From Vicia villosa (taxonomy: Eukaryota; Streptophyta; Magnoliopsida; Fabales; Fabaceae), in contig NW_026705582.1 of the NCBI RefSeq assembly GCF_029867415.1, forward strand, positions 310,001-374,000: a DNA stretch of 64,000 bases. The letters are read 5' to 3'. Every line of letters begins with the position of its first letter. The stretch's first letter is position 1. The notes beneath the pieces were generated by a model. That model searched no databases. It was not told where the DNA came from and saw only the letters and a program-made list of their open reading frames with translations. A program made the translations under genes and the position numbers. Below are positions 1-10,552 of the stretch, one piece after another.

Positions 1-1227
1 AACTGTCAAATATTGACTTTTGGTGGAAAATCGGTCGAAGAAAGTCAATGGAAAAGAATAAAATCAAGAAATATTCAAATTTGCCAAAAAAGGAAAATTA
101 GTTGAAATTGGAACTTCCAAAAATAGAAAGTTGATACTTAGAGAAATTCTGGAAGATTTGAAAATGGCTGGAAAGCAAACTTCAGGTTCATTTTGCATGT
201 GGTTCTAGGGATTATTTCAAGTCAAGCTTAACACTAAAGTTGTTCACCTCATGGGATACTACAAGTTTGTAATTGGAATTATTTTCAAAGGATGCTTGGA
301 TAAAAAGTTATGGAAGTTTGAAGTTGAACATTTTCATGGGAAAACAAGTCAAGTTACAAGGCAAATTCTGGGCAGCGTGACACATTTCATCAAACACGTG
401 GTGTGCTGATTTTGAGGTTGATTTCAGAGAAATATAAAAGTCCATTTAGTGCAAACGTGGTATGTATCTACTCTTTGCCATGACATCTATCGATTGAAAC
501 AACAACCAAGCAAATTGGATGAGTATTGAATCCTTTGTGGAGCCTTAAAGTCGAACCTCACCAAGACATATGTTGCCATAAACATGAGCCAAAGGCTAGG
601 GCTCGCGCGAGACATTTTCACGAACATGTGGTGTGCCACTTTAAGAGGTGATTTTAGTGATCTAAAAGAACTTTCAGGAGTACCACGAAACATCATACTC
701 TTGTATTACATGCCCTCTTTCATTTAAGCAAATAATCATGTCATGTGGATGCTTGGTTACCAAGTTAGGGAGACTTGAAATCACACGTTTGAAGCTGTTT
801 CTTTGCTACCGCCACGAGCAAGTCGGGCCCAACCCACACCCTGCATTCTTCCAGACGCGGATGACACAACTCATGGCTATTTTTCTTCTCCTTCCTAGAC
901 TTATTTCAATTACTTCCTAACATCAAATATGCTCCATCTTGTATCCTCTTTGCATTGATTATAAGGGTAAGCCAAATGAAGGTTCATAGAAAAAGCCATG
1001 CGTGCATGAAACTGTTATCATAAACTTGAAGGCATATGCTACATGAAATGTTTGGCCATAAGGGTTTCTACAAGACTGCGCATGCATACACATTGCTCCA
1101 ACTGGCCATGAATTTTGGCTGCACATGAAAGAGAAAAAAAAGCTTACTCCAAATTGAACACTTGTTCACTAAGTTTAGAGAAAGTGATCCCCTACAACAA
1201 CCCACACCATATGACTCACACACTCCA

Positions 1228-1236
1228 TATATATAA
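1228..1236 (+). promoter_or_regulatory. TATA-like box in element A LTR
   Basis: TATATATAA lies just upstream of a CT-rich stretch resembling a plant 5' untranslated leader, and a GTAAGT donor-like sequence occurs about 340 bp downstream. The second copy is near 42538 in the 3' LTR. That it is the LTR promoter is inferred from the sequence alone. Confidence 0.45.
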
Positions 1237-3690
1237 CGAAAGCTCCCACTTTTAGAAGGCTCACGCTACTCTCCCATTCTCTCTTTACTTTCTCAGTTCT
1301 CACTTTCCCCTCATCAATTTCCTCTCTATCCATTCCTTCAGCCAGAAGGGGTTGGTCACGGTTTGTAACAAACTTCAAAACCTCCACCAAGGCGCAACCC
1401 TCAACCACCACAACCATCTCCGATCTCCTCCATCAACATCACCACGCCATCAACATCATCACCACACATCAATCGTCATTTTCTAGTGATCTTCTGAGGC
1501 TTCTCATCACCAGCATCGTCTTCGCAAGCTCGCATTAATCACTCTTTCTTGCTCCTTTCTTTAATCCAAGATCGAATAAGTAAGTGACTCTTTTCCATTG
1601 CATTAGAAGCATGTATAGGCCTGGAACCCGTCATCAGGGATTGGGTTAGGACAATTAGACCGCCATGTTTTCCAGTATGTGTTGCATTCTATGTGACTTT
1701 TTGGATCTTGAAGTTTGATTTCTGTTTGTGTGAAATGATGCTGGTTTGAACGTTTAATTCGTGTATTTGAAATCTAAGCGTGACAACGATTGAATTGATA
1801 TGCATGGCTTTGATTTTCGTGAAGTTCTTGAACATTAGGGTTTTAGTTTCGCTTTCAGTTTAGGAGATAGATTAGGAATTAGCGAAAACTAAGCTCGGAT
1901 TCGAGATTAGCGTGAAAATCCGAGTGGAGTGAGGTCTGGTTCGCGTCTTTCTGGGCGCTTTGAGTCGTGGCTACGGCGGAGCTTCGCCGGAAGAGACGAC
2001 CGGAGTGGGATCTCCGGCGTCTGTGTTTTTTTCTTTTCTTTAACGGCCAGGCTGAGGTGTCGTGCGCCTATTGGCTCGTGCTTCCCATCCTTTTGCATTT
2101 TGTTTTACTCTAATCATTGGTCCATGTTGTGTAACCTTCTGATTGGCTGAGTAATTCATTTTTGTCTTTTATGACTTAAGTATAACATCGCCCAATTGAT
2201 ATCATAGTTGCATGTCACGTTAATAAACCATAGTGCAAATATTTACATGCTGATAATAAATAAGAGAATAAAGAGAAAATAATGAGGCTTTGGAATGGGT
2301 TTGCATGCGGATTGGGCTCAGCACTTTTGTTTTCCACACACCCCTTGATCTGAGCCCACAACGCCAATGACTAGGATGTAGTTTAATTTGTTTTACTAAC
2401 GCACCCCTATACTAGACAGATTTTAGTCTTATTTCATTTTATTTTCTTCCTAACTTTTGATTCATTGACAAGTTTTCCTTCAAATAAAAAATAAATAAAA
2501 ACATGTTTTAGATACTTCTGTGTGTGTAAATAATTGTAGTATTTTTATAGATTTTTTAGAAATTAGTTTGATATTTTTAATAAATCATTTACTTTGGTAT
2601 GTTCATGTTTCTCTTGGTTTTGATAGATTTTGCAAATTAATTTCGTTTAGTACCTTAGGATCAGAATTTAATCACCAATTTTTGTATGGCCATTGTAGAC
2701 TAATCCATGATATTGTGTGTAAAAAATGAATTTCTAATTCTTTGTTTTGATTGGTATTTGATTAGTTTCGTTTAACTCGATTAACATGCGTTTCTAAAAG
2801 ATAATTGTGACGTTTGTGCCCTCAAATTGAAATGCATTCGTGCAATAATGTTGGTTCCTTTTTGTACATATAATTAGGGATGTTTAGAGGTCCTAGTACC
2901 TGGAGTTGAATTTTTTAAGTCATGTTTTCTTATTTTACTTGATTTTTCTTTCTTACATGTAAATAACTTGCTTTTGATTAACGATTGTGTCTTAACTTGT
3001 CCAAATGACCTATAATTTTGTATGAAACTTTGTGACTTGATTCCATGATTGTTTAGACACCTATTAGAGGTCATTAGCTACTGACTTCCATCATTTGATT
3101 GCATTTTTCTAACTTCATTCACCATTTGGACTTGTTAACTAATTTTGACCTAGTTTTGTCTAGTTTTGTTAGAACTTTGTGTTGCTTCAAGCCAATTGAC
3201 TAACATAGATTGGTATAAGGTCTTGGACCTATAAGTGAACTAATAGCTACTGACTTTAAGCTTTGTTCATGTTTTCATTTCATTTTTGTTTTGATTAATG
3301 GATGTTTGTTCGATGTTTGTTCGCTAATCGTTAAGTAACGATTTAGGCGATACTTTGGTAACCTCTTGCGAATATTTTCGTGTGATGTCATGATGCTTTT
3401 GTGTTTGATTTAGGACACTTATTTCCTTGGTTAGCTACTGCCCTAGGGCTCTTTTCTCATCTTGTTGGAGTTGTAACTCCATTCTTTTGCCATGTTCCCT
3501 TAGACTCTTCCTTCTTTGTTAAGAGGAATAGAGATAGGTTAGGATAGTTATCCTTGACCTTAGGGCCATTTGTAGATTAGAATAACTTAGATTAGAGAAT
3601 AGGTTAGTTCCCCTTTGTTCATTCCTTTTTCTTTTTCAACTTTAAAACACTAATGAATAAAGATGTGAATCACATTAAGAAAGTGATAGA

Positions 3691-3955
3691 GAAATGAGTG
3701 GGATTCATTCCCTAATCCGTTTCTCAATCACTTAGTGGCATAGAAATGAGTGGGATTCATTCCCTAATCTATTTCTCGGTCACTACTTAATGGGAGAGAA
3801 ATGAGTGGGATTCATTCCCTAATCTGTTTCTCGAACATTAATTAATGGGAGAGGAATGAGTGGGATTCATTCCCTAATCTGTTTCTCGAGCATTACATAA
3901 TGGGATAGAAGTGAGTGGGATTCATTCCCTAATCTGCTTCTCTATCATTATACAT
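3691..3955 (+). repeat. Five tandem ~54-bp units in the element A LTR
   Basis: Each unit carries GAAATGAGTGGGATTCATTC and then CCCTAATCTGTTTCTC, with minor variants. Units start near 3691, 3743, 3798, 3853 and 3908. Each can fold, because the GAGAAA start pairs with the TTTCTC end and AATGA pairs with TCATT inside. The same array occurs in the 3' LTR near 44999-45250. Confidence 0.85.
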
Positions 3956-4438
3956 TTTATGTGATTCTAATCGCAAAGTAAATTCCCTTAAAAATACTCA
4001 ACCAAAAACACTTAAAACACTTAATAAAGGCTCAAATTAAAACAAAGTGACGAAGTGGTGCGAAACCTTGTATTGGGTTTTGTTCATCATGTAGTTACAT
4101 AAAAAACACAAACCCAAGTTCATTCTTTTGCCTTGTTAGGCGCTTAAGAACAAGTTAAGTCCTTTCCAAAACTAGGCGTATAAGTCTCCAAAGGTCGAGC
4201 ATCGTGGATTGTGACCTTAACCTCTGTTCAACTAAAAAACACAAAACAAATGGAAACTATGGAGCCGAACTACGGTCGCTCTGATTCCTTTAAAGGGATA
4301 CGTAGGCATTGGGTCGCGGGGCCTAAGCAAGCACACTTGTAAATAATTCCTTCTTTTCCCCGTATTTCTTTTGCATTCATTCGCATTTAGGTTTAGACAT
4401 AGATACACCCTTTAGATAGAAACAAACATAGGTGGATA

Positions 4439-4486
4439 CCATCGAGTACGATGGGCGTGAGGGGTGCTAGCACCTTCCCCTCGCAT
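4439..4486 (+). other. Two adjacent stem-loops near the LTR 3' end (element A, 5' copy)
   Basis: Stem-loop 1 (4439-4454) is CCATCG, loop AGTA, CGATGG. Stem-loop 2 follows with no gap: arm GCGTGAGGGG (4455-4464), loop TGCTAGCACCTT, arm CCCCTCGCAT (4477-4486). The inner part GGTGCTAGCACC is a perfect 12-base palindrome. Equivalent stems occur in elements B and D with different but still pairing bases, which suggests the structure is conserved. Function unknown; packaging, dimerisation or transcript processing are guesses. Confidence 0.6.
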
Positions 4487-4586
4487 AACCGACTCCCGTG
4501 CCCTGTTTCTCTGGTCGAAAGACCTTGTCCTTGTTTCGAGTTAGGTTTTCTGATATTCCTTTCCCTCGATGGGATAAATATATTAG

Positions 4587-4597
4587 TGGCGACTCTG
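4587..4597 (+). other. Partial primer-site copy inside the LTR end (element A)
   Basis: TGGCGACTCTG repeats the first 11 bases of the real primer-binding site, which starts 37 bases downstream at 4624. The 3' LTR copy is at 45895-45905. Elements B and D carry the same motif at a comparable place. Confidence 0.7.
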
Positions 4598-4623
4598 ATT
4601 TCATTTTTCGCGGTAGCGACAGC

Positions 4624-4641
4624 TGGCGACTCTGCTGGGGA
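4624..4641 (+). other. Primer-binding site of element A
   Basis: TGGCGACTCTGCTGGGGA begins two bases after the LTR end. It is identical to the sites in elements B and D. Ogre elements are known to use a tRNA-Arg primer, and the complement ending GAGTCGCCA fits such a 3' end. Confidence 0.85.
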
Positions 4642-5350
4642 TGTGATAGACCTGTGCTGGTCCATCTTTAGCGAGTCGATCCTAGCCTATCTGTTTGTTT
4701 GCTTATTTTTGGGTGTGCTATATTTTGTCTATGTGTTGCATTTATTTATTTTATGTTTTGCATGTCATGTTTATTATCCGGCTTGCGTATCCTATTTACT
4801 TTCCCGCATTCTGGACTATATTATGGGTCCCCGTGGGGGCCACATATTTTCACTGTTTGTAGGTTGGGTGGGATGTTCTATGAGGTAAAAGGCCCAATAC
4901 CCAGGCCAGAGTTGACACATAGGATACCTAGGATAGAGTGGATAGTCATGACGCCAACAGAATGTCAGGTTCTGTTGATTGCGATCATGAGACCCACGAC
5001 CAGTCGAGGTTCAAATGAGATACCGTTGTTGGCATGTATTTGCGACAATGATGGTGTTTCAGGAGAACTGATAACGCTGGAATCCATTGACCTACCTTGA
5101 CCTAGATTCACCTGTAAGTGGGGTGGGATATACATGACAGGTACCGTTGGTGACTATTTTGTACCGTTGGTGACTATTCTATTCTGTTGGTGACTATTGG
5201 TTCTCCTGGTATTCAAAAAGGTGTCGGACCTTTGATCTCATGACATTTGACCTACCGAGGCCCTATATCAGTTATTCAGAGGATTGTATAGTGGTTACTC
5301 AGATTATATGGACCTTGATCCCATGCTTTTGCATTGCATAGCATCATTAC
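4642..5350 (+). other. Element A untranslated leader, no gene seen
   Basis: This region holds no credible coding sequence; the open frames across 4451-5100 start inside the LTR. Near 5100-5210 there are short repeats of TTGGTGACTATT. Short phrases resemble the leader of element B (for example GTGGGG followed by GGTAT and CACCTAT-like words), which suggests a degraded Ogre leader. Confidence 0.5.
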
Positions 5351-7400
5351 TTTATCCACTTTATTTGTGGGGGATTCTAAAGTTTATTCCAAAAAAAAAA
5401 GGAACGAAAAAGGTAGAAAAGCTGAAAAGATGGAAAAGAAAAAAAGAAAAGATATGAATAAAAAAAAGAATAAAAGAGAAACAAAAGTGTGAAAGTTGCT
5501 TGGGGCTCCCGACTGAGGGATAAGCAAGACGTATTCTGGTCTTGAGTACTGCACCATTTGCATTGCTCGAATCCCTAAAGTAAAAATAAAAATAAAAATG
5601 CACCACTCTTGTTGTAATATTCTTCTGGGAAGTAATCTAAAGTGTGTGGAAGGAACATATGATAATGCTCAGTGGCTACCATGCTGGGGCACCTAGCCAT
5701 TCAACTGAAGGGGGTAAGACATTCAAAGGCAGAATTCAAGTCCTCGTTGATTTCAGAACAACCACATCCACTCCGAGAGGTTTTATGCACAAGTTGAAGT
5801 CTAAATGGGGTATCTATACTGAAGAAAGCATTCAAGAGCAAGAAGTCCATACGGAGTCAAGTCTCCTCAACAATGGCATTCATTTAAGATCTTTATCGCA
5901 TTCTCATTGGTAACATTTCATTGTTTGTTTAAGCATTGATTGCATGTAAAAATTTGTTAATTTTCGAATGAAAACCATAATGCATTGTTTATGTTTGTCT
6001 TGAAGTAATCCATTCGTTTTCACTCAAAAAAAAAGTTTTTGGCTTTACGATACCAACTTTACTAATCACTTGCTTAGGCAAAGAGCGGAGGGAGAATGAT
6101 GATATAAAAATGAAAAATCCCTAATTGTGTGTTTTTGAATAAAACCCTACTGAGGATGTACAGACATTGTTTCAAATCCCCAAACACCGGAGATATAAGG
6201 GAGATAGACCCTCGTTAACCCCTTTGAGCCTTGAAGTAGGAGTTTCTTTTCTGATCAGAAAAAACCCTTATTTTTAACCCTGGGGCAGGGTAGTGTTCAT
6301 TTAACTTGATCAAGTGTTCAAGACGCACAAAGGATATTCATCTAAGGATACAACAATGGTTATCCTTCAAAAGGTTGAGGAAAAGTCAAAACCGTGATGG
6401 TTATCCTTCACCTACCAAGAGGACAGAAGATGACGATGCCACAATGGTAATTCTTCATCAATCATATAATGAGGCAGTCGCAATTGCTTCCAACGAGTCA
6501 AAGACAACGCGAGGTCACACGACTTGTTCAAAAAAAAAAAAAGAAAAAAAAAGGGGCAAAAAAAAATGAAAAGAAAAAAGTGATGAAAGAAAAGAATATA
6601 GCAATAAAAAGAAAATTGATGGTGAAAATAAAGAAAGAACAAAGTCGTGTGATAATGAATCAAAAGATTAAAAGGTGAGCGACTGCCATGTCCAAAAAAC
6701 CTCATTGATTCCTCAACCGTTTCAAAATTCCTTGTGAGGGATGAACACTCATGATTGAGTTAACTGAATATAGGAATGGAGAACATTACGAAGGGGGTGG
6801 GTATTAAATAATTTTGAGCCTAAAAATCCTTTGTTTCTAAAAACCACGAACCCGGCCAAATTACAACCCTTAAAAGCCCTAATTGAAGTAGGGTTTATTT
6901 CGAAGACGCACTCCCATGAGATAGTGTTTACTGACTCCCAATGAAGCGTAACACATATATGTTGGTATCGTATGCTCGCTTTATCTTTCATTCACAAAAG
7001 GTTGCAACCTCATTTCATAAAAAGTTTGTTTAAACTTCAAGACTAACATAGGCTTTGCATTAGAATTATCATTCTTAGAATTAACATTCTTCTGCATGCA
7101 AAACATTTGGTTAACACCAAGGAAGTTTCCATGATGAGAATCAATGAATAGATGTATCATGTCAAGGTACAAGAGACTTGAGAACTACGTGGAGTAGCAG
7201 GCTCTCATAGATTAATTATCAAGGGGCATGTTGTTGGAATACTCCGTTGAGCATGAATAGTTTGATATCCATATGATTGACTACCTTGAGGGGAATGACA
7301 TGAATATTCTTTTGAGCATATGTTGTTTGATTGATTACCTTGAGAGGAAGAGTTTAAAGACTCCATTGGGTATGATAAAGTTGCTTCCACAGTTTGTTTG
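5351..7400 (+). other. Element A non-coding interior with A-rich tracts
   Basis: ORF1 and gag would be expected here in an autonomous Ogre, but none is present. Two long A/G-rich, low-complexity tracts occur near 5391-5490 and 6527-6680. They create lysine-rich open frames on one strand and phenylalanine-rich frames on the other, and I do not regard these as genes. The rest is unique-looking non-coding sequence. Confidence 0.55.
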
Positions 7401-8030
7401 ACGTCAAAGGAAGTAAATGTGAGGATTCTGATAGGATGCACTTAATCTGGGGCAATCAAATTGAGGTTTGCCATCTCAAATTCAATCAAGCTGGGTCAAT
7501 CAAGTCGAAGAATCTCTCTCTTGATTTCAATCAATCTGAAGTAGTGACGTCGAGGAATCTCTCAAACTCACTCAATCTGGGGCAGTTACGTCGAGATTCG
7601 ACAAATCTCTTCAAGGATCCGTGGATCAAGAGAAAGAATATCTCAAACGCTTGGATATGCTGGGGTAAATTATGTCAAGCAAGCGTGGTGAAGAGATCCT
7701 TTTGAGACAAATATCTTCGTAAGTTAGGCAGCCTGGGGCACAATATTTTGGTTTGTATTGAAGGAACCGCTATTCACTTGTAAAGTGCAGTTAACCATCA
7801 CAAAATGGATGAGTATCATAATACTTCCCCCAGCAAGATGCCTAAAGTTACTCTCTCCCCAAGCATAGGAGTTTATTTCTCCTGAGAGTTGGTTCCGTTC
7901 CTCGAGCATGGGAATTTATTTCTCCTGGAAAAAGTCTCTCCCCAAGCATAGGAGTTTATTTCTCCTGAGAATTCATTCTCTCCCCAAGTATAGGAGTTTA
8001 TTTCTCCTCGAAGTTGTTCCAATCCTCTTA
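7401..8030 (+). repeat. Degenerate short tandem repeats in element A interior
   Basis: From about 7440 to 7640 degenerate units contain TCAATCWGGGGCA-like words followed by GTCGARRAATCTCT. From about 7850 to 8010, three to four units carry CTCTCCCCAAGCATAGGAG followed by TTTATTTCTCCTG. Unit lengths are about 45-60 bp. No protein is supported. Confidence 0.6.
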
Positions 8031-8573
8031 ACAATGGTTCCTCATTAGGGTTCTCATCCCCAATATGGTAAATTGAGGGAATATCCTCAAGCTAAAAATT
8101 CTCCGAGCTATGGCACATGGTGAGAAGTCAGAAGTCATTCTTCAAGTCAACAATCGGAAGTATATCCTGCAAGTTAAATTCCAATGTCTATTGGCACCCC
8201 CAGAGAGTTCTTAACACTAAGGGGATTCTCCCTGGTGTTTACCTCTCCCGAGGTCAGAGACGAAGCTCGATCGACAAGTCAACGGAATATTCTCTAAAGG
8301 GCCCTCGTTGTCTCTGCATATAGTAATCATTGCATTCACATTGCATCTACAAAAACGCGTAACATTTCCATGAATATGGAGCATTACGCCATGGAAAAAT
8401 TCAAACATGCATCAATGCATAAGCCAAGTTTGTATGTGCTTCCAAGGCACAAAGTAACATATCCCCAAAAGAAATCTTTCTTTCTCCCTCCAGTGCGGAC
8501 TGGATACAAAGTCTTTCTTTGTCAAGATCATTGTCTCCTTGGTTATTTCCCGTTTGCTGAGTTCAATCGTTTG

Positions 8574-9360
8574 GATAACCCACACTTTGTGTGGGGCAAT
8601 TCGAATGATTGTCACCCTTATAGAATTACACCCCGCCTTTTGGCCTGAGGGAACCATGTAATTCTTATATTCCGTAAGTAATCAATACCTTCTTCAAAGC
8701 CCAGTGTTTACTGGCATCATCTAATAGAGTCTGGTCGTCACCAGTCCTCTCTTTGTATTCACTTTTTGTGAGTCCCCTTACTTCCTTTTGCATAAGGGAT
8801 ACCTCTTGCTTCTTGCAAGCCTTGTTTTGGTTATTTTCCCGCATGTCACGTGCATAATAGAATGCGAATGAGGGTGGAAATTCAACCCATCTCATTTTTC
8901 AATCATTTGAAATCCATACTTTGTGTGTGGCAATTCGAATGATTGTCACTCTTGTAAAATTACACCCGCCTTTTGGCCTGAGGGAACTATGTAGTTCTTA
9001 TGTTCTGTAAGTAACAATACCTCTTTCAAAATCAAGTGTTTACTGGTATCATCTAATAGAGTCTGGTCGTCACCAGTCCTCTCTTTGTATTCACTTTTTG
9101 TGAGTCCCTTTTCTGCCTTTTGCATAAAGGATATCTCTTGCTTCTTGCAATTTTGCCGTTGGTTATTTTCCCGTATGCTGCGTGCAGATTGGAGTGCGAA
9201 TGAGGGTGGGCATTCAACCCATCTCATTTTTCAATCATTTGAAATCCATACTATGTGTGTGGAAAATTCGAGTGATTGCCACCCTTGAAGAGTACACCCC
9301 GCCTTTGGCCTGAGGGATCCATGTAATTCTTATGCTTCGCAAGCATTGATATCTCCTTGA
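8574..9360 (+). repeat. ~333-bp tandem repeat, about 2.4 copies (element A interior)
   Basis: The phrase ACTTTGTGTGTGG followed by CAATTCGAATGATTGTCAC recurs at about 8584, 8918 and 9250, giving periods near 334 and 332 bp. Each unit also holds CCGCCTTTTGGCCTGAGGGA and CATCTAATAGAGTCTGGTCG. The third copy is cut short. Predicted 76-93 aa minus-strand frames are paralogous shadows of the repeat, not genes. Confidence 0.8.
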
Positions 9361-9768
9361 AAGCCCAGTATTTACTGGCATCCCCTGACTGATTCTAGTT
9401 GTCACTAGCCTTTCTTTCAGTCAAGTCCAATGATTATTGGCATCTCTTACAAAAGTCCCATGGTTATGGGCATCCTTCAAATTCTGGTTGTTACCAGCGA
9501 AAGTCCTATGGTTATAGGCATCCTTTGGTTGAGTCTAGTTGTTACTAGCCTTTTCCTTAAAGTCCTGTGGTTACAGGCATCCTTTGGTCAGTTCTAGTTG
9601 TTACTAGTCTGTTCCTTTAAAGTCCTGTGGTTACAGGCATCTCTGGTTAGGTCTGATTGTTATTAGTCCTTTCTTTCAAAGTCTGATTGTTACCAGCAAA
9701 AGTCCTGTTGTTACAGGCATCCTTTGATCAGTTCTAGTTGTTACTAGTCTGTTCCTTTAAAGTCCTGT
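9361..9768 (+). repeat. Short tandem repeats of element A, split by element B
   Basis: Units of about 55-65 bp carry AGTCCTGTGGTTACAGGCAT, CCTTTGGTCAG and TTCTAGTTGTTACTAG. The array resumes after element B at 40344 and continues to about 40560. B inserted inside this array, at 9768. Confidence 0.8.
9764..9768 (+). repeat. Target-site duplication of element B, left copy (CCTGT)
   Basis: CCTGT precedes the LTR start TGTTATACCCC and is repeated at 40339-40343 directly after the 3' LTR end. This five-base duplication proves B inserted as one unit into element A. Confidence 0.9.
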
Positions 9769-10284
9769 TGTTATACCCCAAAATTTGCCCGCATCTTTTT
9801 TCAAGAAAACTCCAATCTGAAAATTAAGAGTCTCATATAATCATGGATTTTTATTTCAACAAATATCCTGACATATGAAATACTTAGTTTTTAGAATTTT
9901 TCTTATACAGTAATTTGGCTTGCAGTTGAATTTATTCTTACGCAAACGCCAAATACTGTTTATTACTTCGCACATGCTATTTATTTATTTACAGATAAAT
10001 AGTACTGACACAATTGGTACAGAGTTAAATCTTTTTGCAGGCGCAGAATCAGGAAACTCAGACTGTACTGGTAACAAGTAGATTATTATTATCTTTTTTT
10101 TCCCACTAATTTTTGTACTATATTCCATTATTTTCAAAAATCTTTTCAAATCTCTTTTTCAAAAAATCAAATCTCTCTTTTTCCCAACACTATCTCCACT
10201 TTCTTTCAAATCTTATTTCCACTCAAATTTTCCTTTTGTACGGAATCACATCATTCCCCAACGTCTCTATCCTTCTTTCCACTC

Positions 10285-10292
10285 TATAAATA
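10285..10292 (+). promoter_or_regulatory. TATA-like box 1 in element B LTR
   Basis: TATAAATA lies 100 bp before the ATG of the 55-codon LTR ORF. The same box and spacing occur in the 3' LTR (36140-36147) and in the element D LTR (49049-49056). A transcript starting about 30 bp downstream would carry that ORF as its first reading frame. No expression evidence is available. Confidence 0.55.
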
Positions 10293-10384
10293 CCTCTCAT
10301 TGTTTCATAAAAATCTCACATCAAATTCTAACTCATCTCTCAAATTTCTACTTCATAATCCATCCTTTCTTCTTCCCCGACAAA

Positions 10385-10552
10385 ATGGCGAAGCGGTGGG
10401 AAACGTGTTTTCTTATGGTCATCACCATTGCTACGGTGATCATGTCTTTCTTCTGTCTACATAGCCCGGAACACTGTGGACCTGGGATGCTTATGCCCCC
10501 AATCATCTACATGTTACTATTTGTAGCATGGGTTATCAATCGTCATTCTTAA
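10385..10552 (+). CDS. LTR-encoded 55-aa two-membrane-segment microprotein (element B, 5' LTR copy)
   Basis: I do not recognise a family. The frame starts at an ATG in ACAAAATGGCG and ends at TAA. The product begins MAKRWETCFL, then has two hydrophobic stretches (about residues 8-25 and 35-51) separated by a short polar loop with Cys, Pro and Gly (HSPEHCGPG), and ends INRHS. Two membrane segments are therefore likely, with a basic N-terminus. It sits 100 bp downstream of a TATA box, so it could be the first frame on the element's RNA. The same 55-codon length, without indels, is kept in the 3' LTR and in the diverged element D LTR, where changes in the hydrophobic stretches are mostly conservative (V/I, I/V, A/V). 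A chance ORF in a conserved promoter region remains possible. Confidence 0.5.
   Translation: MAKRWETCFLMVITIATVIMSFFCLHSPEHCGPGMLMPPIIYMLLFVAWVINRHS

Larger units (their letters stand above)
1..4621 (+). repeat. Element A 5' LTR, truncated by the window edge
   Basis: This matches 41311-45929 with about two dozen substitutions and a few small indels counted by eye (roughly 0.5%). It ends with GCGACA at 4621, followed after two bases by the primer-binding site. It contains a TATA-like box near 1228, a GC-richer stretch near 1930-2020, five tandem copies of an approximately 54-bp motif, two stem-loops and a partial primer-site copy near its end. Small open frames inside it (for example 1929-2150) have no recognisable product. 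Confidence 0.9.

Noticed and set aside
1200..2100. Captured host gene promoter and first exon in the element A LTR
   Set aside because: The TATA box, CT-rich leader, donor-like GTAAGT and GC-rich patch look gene-like, but no coding exon is recognisable and a retrotransposon promoter explains it as well.
1929..2150. 73-aa frame identical in both element A LTRs (also at 43239)
   Set aside because: The LTRs are about 99.5% identical anyway, so identity says nothing about selection; no promoter or relative supports it.
4624..4641. tRNA gene fragment
   Set aside because: Only the 18-base primer-binding complement is present, at the expected place after the LTR; there is no tRNA body.
4451..5100. 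145- and 133-aa plus-strand frames at the LTR/interior border of element A
   Set aside because: They begin in the LTR or leader and cross structural borders. The second LTR copy diverges after 45929 and gives a different C-terminus. No recognisable domain.
6412..6705. Phenylalanine-rich and lysine-rich frames around the A-rich tracts of element A
   Set aside because: Low-complexity sequence gives long open frames on both strands by composition alone.
8412..9288. Similar 67-93 aa frames in the 333-bp repeats
   Set aside because: They are paralogous only because the DNA is a tandem repeat, and frames on opposite strands compete.
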